DNA of 64,000 nt, from contig NZ_AUCQ01000001.1 in assembly GCF_000429845.1 (NCBI RefSeq), positions 160,647-224,646 on the forward strand, given 5' to 3'. A model generated the notes under the pieces. The model saw only the letters and a program-made list of their open reading frames with translations. It did not search any database and was not told where the DNA came from. A program made the translations under genes and the position numbers. The DNA comes from Comamonas composti DSM 21721. GTDB taxonomy: Bacteria; Pseudomonadota; Gammaproteobacteria; Burkholderiales; Burkholderiaceae_C. Of this stretch, positions 8,096 through 15,647 are shown piece after piece (the first letter of the stretch is position 1; each line of letters begins with the position of its first letter).

Positions 8096-9232
8096 TCAGC
8101 AGTCGTCCTCGAACGCATGGCCCGGCGTCAAAGGCTTGTAGCGGTAGCTGGCCGGCGTGCGGCTGAGCTTCACAGGAGCTCCCAGGCCCCGATAGTCGTC
8201 GTCCATTTCGACCACCATTTCACGATGCAGGGTATGCGGATGCTCGAGGGCGGCCTCCACATCGAGCACGGGAGCTGCGGGCACGCCCAGCGCCATGAGC
8301 TGCTCGGCCAGGACCGGGCCATCATGGGCCTGCAGGACCTCTTCGAGCAAGGGCTTGAGCTCATGTCTGTGACTCGATCGCTGGCCTGCGGTCGCAAAGC
8401 GCACATCAACGGCCAGGGCCTGGCAGTCCAGATGAGCGCACAGCAGGCCAAACTGCCGGTCGTTGCCCACCGCCAGAAACACCGGCGAGCCCCCCGTGGC
8501 AAAACTGTCGTAAGGATAGATGTTGGGATGGGCATTGCCCGTGCGCTGCGGGGTCTTGCCGCTCATGAACCAGTTGGCCGCATGCGGATGCAGCAGGGAA
8601 ATGCCGCTGTCGTAGAGCGAGGCATCGACCAGCTGGCCCAGGCCGCTGCGCTGACGCTCCTGCAGCGCCAGCAGCACGCCGATGACGGCGTTGAGCCCCG
8701 TGACCATGTCCACCACAGGCAGACCTACACGCAGGGCCGGGCCATCGGCCTGGCCGTTGACGCTCATGAGCCCCGTCATGGCCTGCACGGCCGCGTCATA
8801 GCCGGGCCAGGCGCCCAGCGGGCCGTCGGCGCCAAAGCCGCTGACCCGGCACCAGACCAGGGACGGAAAGCGCTCGCGCATCTGCTCCCAGCCTATGCCC
8901 CAGCGCTCCATGGTGCCTATCTTGAAGTTCTCCAGGACCACATCGGCCTGGGCCATGAGGGCCAGCACCGCCTGCTGACCCGGGTCACTCGCGAGATCCA
9001 GGAACTGGGTGCGCTTGTTGCGGTTGAGTCCCCGGTAATACGAGGCCACGCCGTCCTGGAACGGCGGGCCCCAGCTGCGTGTGTCGTCGCCCTGGGGCGG
9101 CTCTACCTTGAGCACATCGGCCCCGTGGTCACCCAGGATCTGGCCGCACAGCGGCCCGCCCAGAATGCGCGACAAATCCAGCACCTTGATGCCTGCGAGA
9201 GCACCTGTACGTGCTGCAGCGGGAGCTTGCAT
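8096..9232 (-). CDS. CaiB/BaiF family CoA-transferase
   Basis: A class III CoA-transferase of 378 residues, moving CoA from a donor thioester to a carboxylic acid. It begins with the family segment GIKVLDLSRILGGPLCGQIL, carries GADVLKVEPPQGDDTR, and has the expected catalytic aspartate at residue 146 in GYDAAVQAMTG. GGAGGAGAGG upstream of the ATG at 9232 fixes the start. It is the last gene of a five-gene minus-strand block with two receptors, an amidohydrolase and an acyl-CoA dehydrogenase, so it probably activates the acid that the block breaks down. Confidence 0.9.
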   Translation of the reverse strand: MQAPAAARTGALAGIKVLDLSRILGGPLCGQILGDHGADVLKVEPPQGDDTRSWGPPFQDGVASYYRGLNRNKRTQFLDLASDPGQQAVLALMAQADVVLENFKIGTMERWGIGWEQMRERFPSLVWCRVSGFGADGPLGAWPGYDAAVQAMTGLMSVNGQADGPALRVGLPVVDMVTGLNAVIGVLLALQERQRSGLGQLVDASLYDSGISLLHPHAANWFMSGKTPQRTGNAHPNIYPYDSFATGGSPVFLAVGNDRQFGLLCAHLDCQALAVDVRFATAGQRSSHRHELKPLLEEVLQAHDGPVLAEQLMALGVPAAPVLDVEAALEHPHTLHREMVVEMDDDYRGLGAPVKLSRTPASYRYKPLTPGHAFEDDC

Positions 9233-9301
9233 TGACCTCTCCTCCAAATACATGCGGGCGGCTACTGCGCCCGGATAGCGGCATGCACCCATGCCACGAC
9301 A

Positions 9302-10312
9302 TCAGGCCAGGGGCTTGCGCCCCACGCTCTGGATGAGTTGCGACAGGCGCCGGTACTGTTCCTGAAAGCGCGCATCCGACTCGGCCTGGGTTTGGGCCGG
9401 AGGACGGATGTTCTTGCCTTCGCTCTCCAGCTTGGCGCGCACCTCGGGCTTCATCAAGGCCTCGGCAACCGCGGAGCGCAGCACCGCAACCCGCGCCTCG
9501 GGCGTGCCTTTTCTGACGAAGTAGCCCGCGCCGATCGCGTATTCGAAATCCGGGCTGTAGCGGCTTTGCGAGATCAACGGGATGTGCGCCAGCTCTTTGG
9601 GCAAGGCCTTGGAGAAGCTGGTCAGGATCTTCAGCCGCCCCTGTTTGGCCATGCCGTCAAAACTGGCCTGGTAAGGCAGGATGGCGAAGTCCACCTGCCC
9701 CCCTGCCACATCCTGCAAGGCCGGTGCCGCGCCCTTGTAGGGCACATGCAAGAACGAGAGCTGCAGCTGTGCGGCCAGCGCATCGCCCATGAGGTTGTAC
9801 ATGGAGTCCACCCCCACCGTCCCATAGGTCAGCGGCTTGTCCTTGTGCTGGCGGGCGTAGGTGATGAACTCGTCATAGCTGCTCACCGGCAGCTCGTTCT
9901 TGGCCAGCAGGACGATGGCGGCATCCGTGGTGGGGGCAGCCAAGGTGAAATCGCCCGGCTTGTAGCGCGCAGCAGGATTGAGCATGGGCGCCAGAAAGAT
10001 CTCGTTGGCCGAGCCGTGGAAAAACATGTATCCGTCGGCCGGGGCACTCAACACCCTGCCGGCTCCGATCAGCCCGGTACCGCCGCCGACGTTTTCCACA
10101 ATCACCTGCTGCTTGATGGAGCGGCTGATGGACTCCCCAAAGATCCGGGCCGCGACATCGCTGGCCCCGCCTGCGGGATAGGGCACCATCAAGGTCAGCG
10201 GCTTGGTGGGATATTGCTCGACGGCCCAGCTCATGCGGGCTGGCACGCTGGCAGCGGCAGCCAGTGCGGCTGCGCCTCGAATCAGGTGACGGCGCTGGAT
10301 ATTGGCTTTCAT
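9302..10312 (-). CDS. Tripartite tricarboxylate transporter receptor (Bug/TctC family)
   Basis: A 336-residue periplasmic receptor. Its N-terminus MKANIQRRHLIRGAAALAAA has a twin-arginine pair before the hydrophobic stretch, so export could be by Tat or Sec. The mature part shows YPTKPLTLMVPYPAGGASDVAAR, the usual Bug start, and HVPYKGAAPALQDVAGGQVDF, the segment that closes over the ligand carboxylate. GAGGAG lies before the ATG. No TctA or TctB membrane genes are present, as is common for the many orphan Bug receptors of this family. The ligand is unknown, probably the carboxylate or amide used by the neighbouring enzymes. Confidence 0.92.
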   Translation of the reverse strand: MKANIQRRHLIRGAAALAAAASVPARMSWAVEQYPTKPLTLMVPYPAGGASDVAARIFGESISRSIKQQVIVENVGGGTGLIGAGRVLSAPADGYMFFHGSANEIFLAPMLNPAARYKPGDFTLAAPTTDAAIVLLAKNELPVSSYDEFITYARQHKDKPLTYGTVGVDSMYNLMGDALAAQLQLSFLHVPYKGAAPALQDVAGGQVDFAILPYQASFDGMAKQGRLKILTSFSKALPKELAHIPLISQSRYSPDFEYAIGAGYFVRKGTPEARVAVLRSAVAEALMKPEVRAKLESEGKNIRPPAQTQAESDARFQEQYRRLSQLIQSVGRKPLA

Positions 10313-10362
10313 GGGTTTGTCTCCTCTTTTGTCAGGGGTGGATATGCGATGAATGCTGTCTC

Positions 10363-11553
10363 TCAGACCAGATAGCTGCTGGCCAGGTGGACCCAGAACG
10401 CGGCGCCGATGTGCAGAGCCTTGTCATTGAAGTCGTAAAGCGGGTTGTGGACCATGCAGCCACCGTCCTCCCCCACGCCATTGCCAAGGCGGATGTAGGC
10501 GCCCGGCCGATGCTGCAGCATGTAGGCGAAATCTTCGCTGCCCATGGTCGGCGGGCGTTCGCCCACCATGTCAGCCCCCAGAAGGCGGATGGCGGCCTGG
10601 CGTGCGTATTCGGTTTGTTCCGGGCGGTTCACCAGCACAGGGTATTTGTGCAGATATTCGATCTCGCACTCCAGCTGATAGCTGCTGGCCTGGGCCTGCA
10701 CGAACGCTTGAAGCCGCTGCTCGACCTTGCGCCGCACATCGGGGTCCAGCGCCCTGACCCCGATCTTCAGTACCGCGCTTTCGGGGACGATGTTGTAGAC
10801 CTCGCCGGCCTGAATAGAGCCTACGGTGATCACCACCGCCTGCTGTGCGTCGATCTCGCGCGTGATGATGGATTGCAACCCCAGAACGATGCTGGCAGCA
10901 CACTGCATGCTGTCAATGCCATGGTGCGGCATGGCGCCGTGTGCGCTGCGCCCGCGCAGGGTGACAGTCACGCGGTCGAACGAGGCCATGGCCGGCCCCG
11001 AGCTGATGGCCATCTGGCCCACGGGCAGACCGGGCGCATTGTGCAGGGCATAGATTTCGTCGCAGGGAAACTGCTCGAACAGCCCTTCCTCCACCATGCG
11101 CAACGCCCCACCCTCGTTTTCTTCGGCCGGCTGAAAAATCAGATGCAACCGGCCATTGAAATCCTGGGATTGCGCCAGATACCGGGCCGCGCACAGCAGC
11201 ATGGCCGTGTGCCCGTCATGGCCGCAGGCATGCATTTTCCCGGGCAGCCGGCTGGCATAGTCCAGCCCGGTACGCTCGAGAATCGGCAAGGCATCCATAT
11301 CGGCACGAATGCCTATCGATTTGGTGCCCTCCCCTTTCTGCAGCACGCCGACCACGCCGGTCCCACCCAGCCCCCGGTGCACCTGGTACCCCCAGTTGCG
11401 CAGGCATTCGGCGACCAGATCGCTGGTGCGTTGCTCCTCGAACGCCAGCTCCGGGTGCGCGTGGATGGCGCGCCGGATGGCGATGAATTCATCGGCAGTG
11501 GAATGCAGCTGCCCCAGCAGCTCATGAGGTTCGGATGCCACAGTTTTTTCCAT
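10363..11553 (-). CDS. M20 family amidohydrolase (hippurate hydrolase-like)
   Basis: A 396-residue metal-dependent amidohydrolase, releasing an acid from an N-acyl amino acid or similar amide. Metal ligands are visible in MHACGHDGHTAML (Cys110, His112), in QPAEEN (Glu144-Glu145) and in the C-terminal GSEDFAYML. A dimerisation domain lies between about residues 190 and 305 (RGRSAHGAMPHHGID). Its place between two Bug receptors and near a CoA-transferase suggests a pathway in which an imported amide is hydrolysed and the acid then activated. The actual substrate is not readable from sequence. Confidence 0.9.
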   Translation of the reverse strand: MEKTVASEPHELLGQLHSTADEFIAIRRAIHAHPELAFEEQRTSDLVAECLRNWGYQVHRGLGGTGVVGVLQKGEGTKSIGIRADMDALPILERTGLDYASRLPGKMHACGHDGHTAMLLCAARYLAQSQDFNGRLHLIFQPAEENEGGALRMVEEGLFEQFPCDEIYALHNAPGLPVGQMAISSGPAMASFDRVTVTLRGRSAHGAMPHHGIDSMQCAASIVLGLQSIITREIDAQQAVVITVGSIQAGEVYNIVPESAVLKIGVRALDPDVRRKVEQRLQAFVQAQASSYQLECEIEYLHKYPVLVNRPEQTEYARQAAIRLLGADMVGERPPTMGSEDFAYMLQHRPGAYIRLGNGVGEDGGCMVHNPLYDFNDKALHIGAAFWVHLASSYLV

Positions 11554-11692
11554 GATTGAAGTGTTTCAAAAGCCCGGATGATGCTGCACCACGGCGGGCC
11601 TGGGCGAAGGGCCGGCTTCCGTGCCGGCAGCCTCGCCCGGTGGTGGCCGCTCTCGCCTGTGCCGCATCCGGGCTGCATTGGATTTCCCTGGA

Positions 11693-12673
11693 CTAGTCCA
11701 GGCGCGCGCCCGAGACCTGCACCACGCGCTGCCACTTCGTGACCTCGGCAGGAATGAAGCGCGCCAGACCTTCGGCCGTCAGATCGGGCGAGGCTTCCAG
11801 CCCCTGGGAGGCAAACAGCGTGCGCACCTTGTCGCTTTCCAGCGCCTGGCGAAAGCCCTTGTTCAGCACCGCAATGCGCTCGGCCGGCGTGCCCGCCGGG
11901 GCCACCACGCCAAAGAACACGCTCACGTCATAGCCGGGCAGGCCTTGCTCGGCAATCGTGGGTGCCTGCGGCAGAGCCTGGGAGCGCTTTTCGGTGGCCA
12001 CACCGATGAGCTTGACCTTGCCGGTCTTGATATAGGGCAGGGCCGTGAGGATGTCGGTGAAGGTCATGTCCACCTGGCCGCCCAGCAGGTCGTTGAGCGC
12101 CGGCCCCGTGCCCTTGTAGGGCACATGCTGCAGCGTGGTGCCGGCTTTTTCATTGAACAGCACACCGGCCAGGTGCGAGGAAGCGCCATTGCCCGACGAG
12201 GCGTAATTCAGCTTGCGCGGCTGGGCCTTGTCCAGCGCAATCAGCTCCTGCACGGTATTGGCCTGGATGCGGGGATGCACCACCAGCACATTGGGCAGAT
12301 AGCCCACGCGGATGACGGGCGCAAAGCTGGTGGCTGGGTCATAGCTGATCTTGCTGTAAAGGCTTTTGTTGATGGCCAGCGGGCCCGAGGTGCCGAACAT
12401 GATGGTGTAGCCATCGGGCTTGCTGCGGGCCACGGCATCGGCACCGATGTTGCCGCCAGCCCCGGCACGGTTTTCCACGATCACGCTCTGACCCAGGCTT
12501 TCGGTCAGGGCCACGGCCAGGGTGCGGGCCATGGCATCGGTGGGGCCACCTGGTGGAAAGGGCACGACAAAGGTCACGGGACGATCGGGAAAGTGCTCGG
12601 ACCAGGCGGCCGTGGAAGAAAGCATGGCACCTGCCAGCAGCGCGCAATGCAGCGCAAAAGTGCGTTTTTGCAT
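11693..12673 (-). CDS. Tripartite tricarboxylate transporter receptor (Bug/TctC family)
   Basis: A second Bug receptor of 326 residues in the same block. The signal peptide is about residues 1-25 (ending TAAWSEH), followed by FPDRPVTFVVPFPPGGPTDAMAR; the ligand-closing segment is QHVPYKGTGPALNDLLGGQVDM. AAAGGAGA before the ATG at 12673 fixes the start. It is clearly diverged from the receptor at 9302-10312, so this is not a recent duplication and the two may bind different compounds. No TctA/TctB partner is nearby. Confidence 0.92.
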   Translation of the reverse strand: MQKRTFALHCALLAGAMLSSTAAWSEHFPDRPVTFVVPFPPGGPTDAMARTLAVALTESLGQSVIVENRAGAGGNIGADAVARSKPDGYTIMFGTSGPLAINKSLYSKISYDPATSFAPVIRVGYLPNVLVVHPRIQANTVQELIALDKAQPRKLNYASSGNGASSHLAGVLFNEKAGTTLQHVPYKGTGPALNDLLGGQVDMTFTDILTALPYIKTGKVKLIGVATEKRSQALPQAPTIAEQGLPGYDVSVFFGVVAPAGTPAERIAVLNKGFRQALESDKVRTLFASQGLEASPDLTAEGLARFIPAEVTKWQRVVQVSGARLD

Positions 12674-12784
12674 GAGTTGTCTCCTTTGTTGTGGTCGCCG
12701 CCGCCGTCTCTTGTGGACGGTCGCCAGCAGGGGCGGAGCCGCGCTTGCCATGCAGACAGGCGCTCTCCGGAATGCTTCTGGCTC

Positions 12785-14479
12785 CTAGCTCGTCCAGTCG
12801 GCAGGCAGCTCGCCATCGCCCAGGGGATCGCGCGGCAGCACACGGTGCAGCAGCACCAGCTGCGCCCAGCGCATGCGCTCGGGGCTGGCGGTCTTGGTCG
12901 CCTCCCAGGCCATGGCAATGGCCGTGAAGCAGTTGTAGAGCCCTGAAGCAGCTGCGCGCGCGAGCTTGTCGCCGCCCTCCTGGGCTGCGCGCAAGCCCAG
13001 GGCGGCGGCCTTGTCCATGCAGGCCGAGAGCGCGGCCTTGAAGTCGGCACTGGCCTCGGTCTCGGCCAGCAGTTGCGCCGCATGCGCCTGCAGCACGGGC
13101 AGCGAGCCCTCGCGCTTGATCGCGCGGATCACGTCCAGGGCCACGATGTTGCTCGTGCCTTCCCAGATCGAGCCCAGGTGGGCGTCGCGCACCAGGCGCG
13201 GATCGCTCCACTCTTCGATGTAGCCGCAGCCGCCGCGCACCTCCATGGCGTCGCCCGTGACCTTGCGCGCATCGCGGCAGGCACGGAACTTGATCATGGG
13301 CGTGAGGATGCGCAGCAGCGCGTAGGCATTCTCCTCACGCGCGTCCGAGCGCTGCAGGGCCGTGGCCGTCTGCAGCACCATGGTGCGCGCCTGCTCGGCG
13401 TAGATGCGCAGCTTGTCGAGCTGGCGCTGCATCAGCGGCATGTCCTGCAAGGCCTTGCCGAAGGCGCGGCGCTCGCGGGCCACGAACTCGGCCTCGGAGA
13501 CCGCCCGGCGCATGAGCCCGGCCGCACGCACGCCGTTGGACAGGCGCGAGTTGTTGACCATGTCCGCAATCTGCACAAAGCCCCGGCCGCGCTCGCCCAC
13601 CAGGTAGGCCACGGCGCCATGCAGGTTGATCTCGCCGCTGGCCATGGAGCGCGTGCCCAGCTTTTCCTTGAGGCGCACGATGCGGTAGTGGTTGTGCGTG
13701 CCGTCATCCAGCCAGCGCGGCAGCAGGAACAGCGAGATGCCCTTCATGCCTGCGGGATCGCCCTCGACGCGCGCCAGCACCATGGCAAAGTCCGCATCGG
13801 GGTTGGAGCAAAACCATTTCTCGCCGCTGATGCGCCAGTTGCCGTCCTCGTCCTGGCGGGCCAGGGTTTCGGTGCCCGCAATGTCCGAGCCCGCGCCCTG
13901 CTCGGTCATGAACATCGCGCCCTGGGCCTGGTCCTCGAACTTCAGTGCCGTGAGCCGGCTCCAGTACTTCTCCACGAGCCTGGGCTCGCCGAACTTGCGC
14001 AGCGTGCGCGCCAGCGAGTCCGTCATGGACAGCGGGCAGCACAGGCCAAACTCGGACTGCACGAACAGATAGGTCAGCGCGTACTTGACCAGGGGCGGCA
14101 GCTTGCCCTCCCAGCCCAGCACGCCGCCACGGTGGGACATGATGGCCAGGCCGAACTCGCCATAGGCCACGCGCTCCAGCTCGACATAGGCCGGGTGCTT
14201 GATGATGCGCTGGCGGTCCTGGCCCGAGCGGCTGCGGTGCTCGAGCACGGGCGGGTTCTTGTCGGCCGTAAGCGCCCATTCGTCAAGCTTGCCTGCGGCC
14301 AGCTCGCCCATGCGCTGCAGATAGGGCTGCAGGTGGGCGTTGACATCGGCAGGCAGGTACAGCGCCAGCAGTCTCTCCAGCTCGGCGTCCGTGGTGTAGA
14401 AGTTGCCGTCCCTGCGGTCGGGCACGGGGGCGTGTAGCGCAGCCGTCATGGCCTGCAGCGCCTGCTGATCCGATTTCAT
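12785..14479 (-). CDS. Acyl-CoA dehydrogenase (AidB-like long form)
   Basis: A FAD enzyme of 564 residues, longer than the usual 380 because of extra N- and C-terminal helical regions, as in the AidB / isovaleryl-type branch. Recognisable segments are MTEQGAGSDIAGTETLA (FAD and substrate contact), WRISGEKWFCSNPDADF, and the C-terminal VRGGCGYIEEWSDPRLVRD. GGAGA six bases before the ATG at 14479 fixes the start. It is the first gene of the minus-strand block and is divergent from the LysR regulator. It probably oxidises the CoA ester made by the block's CoA-transferase; that is inferred from context. Confidence 0.9.
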   Translation of the reverse strand: MKSDQQALQAMTAALHAPVPDRRDGNFYTTDAELERLLALYLPADVNAHLQPYLQRMGELAAGKLDEWALTADKNPPVLEHRSRSGQDRQRIIKHPAYVELERVAYGEFGLAIMSHRGGVLGWEGKLPPLVKYALTYLFVQSEFGLCCPLSMTDSLARTLRKFGEPRLVEKYWSRLTALKFEDQAQGAMFMTEQGAGSDIAGTETLARQDEDGNWRISGEKWFCSNPDADFAMVLARVEGDPAGMKGISLFLLPRWLDDGTHNHYRIVRLKEKLGTRSMASGEINLHGAVAYLVGERGRGFVQIADMVNNSRLSNGVRAAGLMRRAVSEAEFVARERRAFGKALQDMPLMQRQLDKLRIYAEQARTMVLQTATALQRSDAREENAYALLRILTPMIKFRACRDARKVTGDAMEVRGGCGYIEEWSDPRLVRDAHLGSIWEGTSNIVALDVIRAIKREGSLPVLQAHAAQLLAETEASADFKAALSACMDKAAALGLRAAQEGGDKLARAAASGLYNCFTAIAMAWEATKTASPERMRWAQLVLLHRVLPRDPLGDGELPADWTS

Positions 14480-14566
14480 GCTTGTCTCCTGAAAATCCGC
14501 CTTGCATTGCGCCAAGGCAACTCATCGATTCATGAGCCCATTCTTGGGAGCAGAATCATTCGCGTC

Positions 14567-14595
14567 AAATATTGATAACCTATTGATCAATATTT
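14567..14595. promoter_or_regulatory. LysR-type operator palindrome in the divergent promoter
   Basis: AAATATTGAT at 14567-14576 and its exact complement ATCAATATTT at 14586-14595 are separated by nine bases. The site lies 18 bases before the LysR start and about 90 bases before the acyl-CoA dehydrogenase start. It contains the T-N11-A spacing found in LysR-type binding sites. It is an AT-rich island in a GC-rich region. It is likely the regulator's own binding site. Confidence 0.7.
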
Positions 14596-14613
14596 AAAAC
14601 GGATAGACAAGCC

Positions 14614-15531
14614 ATGGAGCTCAGACAACTCCGATATTTCCTGGTGCTGGCCGAGGAGCTGCACTTCAGCCGCGCCGCGCAGCGACTGGCCATCTCCCAG
14701 CCGCCGCTGAGCGTGGCCATACGCCAGCTCGAAGACGAGCTCGGCGCCCAGTTGTTCGAGCGCAGCAGCAAGGAAGTGCGGCTCACGGCCGCAGGCGCGC
14801 ATCTGCGCGAACAGGCGCAGTCCATCATGGACCAGACCCAGCGCGTGAAGCAGGACATGCGCGCCATGGGCCAGGGCCTGCGCGGGCGCATACGCCTGGG
14901 CTTTGTGGGCTCCAGCGTCTACCGGGGCCTGCCCGAGGCGCTGAAAAGCTTTGCTGTCGAGCATCCACTGGTGCGCATCGACATGCTGGAGCTCAACAGC
15001 GCCGAGCAGGCCCTGGCGCTGCAGCAGGGCCGGCTCGACCTGGGCCTGCTGCATGCCACGCGCGCGCCTGCGGGGCTGCAGGCGCATACCCTGGTGATCG
15101 AGCCTTTTCTGGCCTGCCTGCCCGCAGAGCATGCGCTGGCCGGACAGGACAGGCTGCAGGTCGCGCAGCTCGCGCATGAGCGCCTGGTGCTGTTCTCGCG
15201 CGAGGTCTCGCCCGACTACCACGAGCAGATCTGGCAGATCTGCCACAGCGCAGGCTTTGCGCCCGATCTGCGCCACGAGGTCAGGCACTGGCTGTCCGTG
15301 CTGTCCCTGGTCTCGCTGGGCCAGGGCGTATCCCTGGTGCCCGCCTGCCTGCAGCGCGTGAACTTCCCCGGCCTGGTCTTCATCCCGATTGCCGGCGACC
15401 ATCCTCTGTCGCAAATGCAGGCCATGTGGCTGCCGGGCCCGGCCCAGCCGCTGCTGGAGTCGCTGCTGACCCACATACGCGCCAGCATCAGCCAGCTGCA
15501 AAGAAAAAGCCGTCCTGGCAAGACGACTTGA
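14614..15531 (+). CDS. LysR family transcriptional regulator
   Basis: A 305-residue regulator with the LysR winged helix-turn-helix at about residues 1-60 (MELRQLRYFLVLAEELHFSR, then ISQPPLSVAIRQLEDELGA) and a C-terminal effector domain of periplasmic-binding type from about residue 90. The effector-domain features resemble the CatM/BenM group that responds to aromatic acid metabolites, although the effector is unknown. It is transcribed away from the acyl-CoA dehydrogenase block and very probably controls it through the palindrome at 14567-14595. Confidence 0.92.
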   Translation: MELRQLRYFLVLAEELHFSRAAQRLAISQPPLSVAIRQLEDELGAQLFERSSKEVRLTAAGAHLREQAQSIMDQTQRVKQDMRAMGQGLRGRIRLGFVGSSVYRGLPEALKSFAVEHPLVRIDMLELNSAEQALALQQGRLDLGLLHATRAPAGLQAHTLVIEPFLACLPAEHALAGQDRLQVAQLAHERLVLFSREVSPDYHEQIWQICHSAGFAPDLRHEVRHWLSVLSLVSLGQGVSLVPACLQRVNFPGLVFIPIAGDHPLSQMQAMWLPGPAQPLLESLLTHIRASISQLQRKSRPGKTT

Positions 15532-15537
15532 ATCATT

Positions 15538-15629
15538 GTTTTGATAGCTGGTAGCGCTTTCCAGTTGTCACTTTCAGATAGTTTCAGTACTGAAAGTCAT
15601 GACTGACAAGCGCTAGCCGCTATCAAAAC
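15538..15629. repeat. Dispersed palindromic repeat (92 bp) between LysR and acnA
   Basis: The outer arms GTTTTGATAGC (15538-15548) and GCTATCAAAAC (15619-15629) are exact complements. They continue inward with partly paired GGTAGCGCTTT and CAAGCGCTAGC segments, and an inner CTTTCAG/CTGAAAG pair. Related elements lie at 29304-29389, 38142-38220 and 45177-45254. It sits between convergent genes and may act as a transcription end. Confidence 0.75.
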
Positions 15630-15647
15630 CGCTAGCTCCGTGTGCGC

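Noticed and set aside
9338-11559. Large plus-strand frames opposite the Bug receptor and M20 amidohydrolase genes
   Set aside because: Composition is the Gly/His/Ala/Gln-rich type of antisense translations, with no domain and no ribosome sites.
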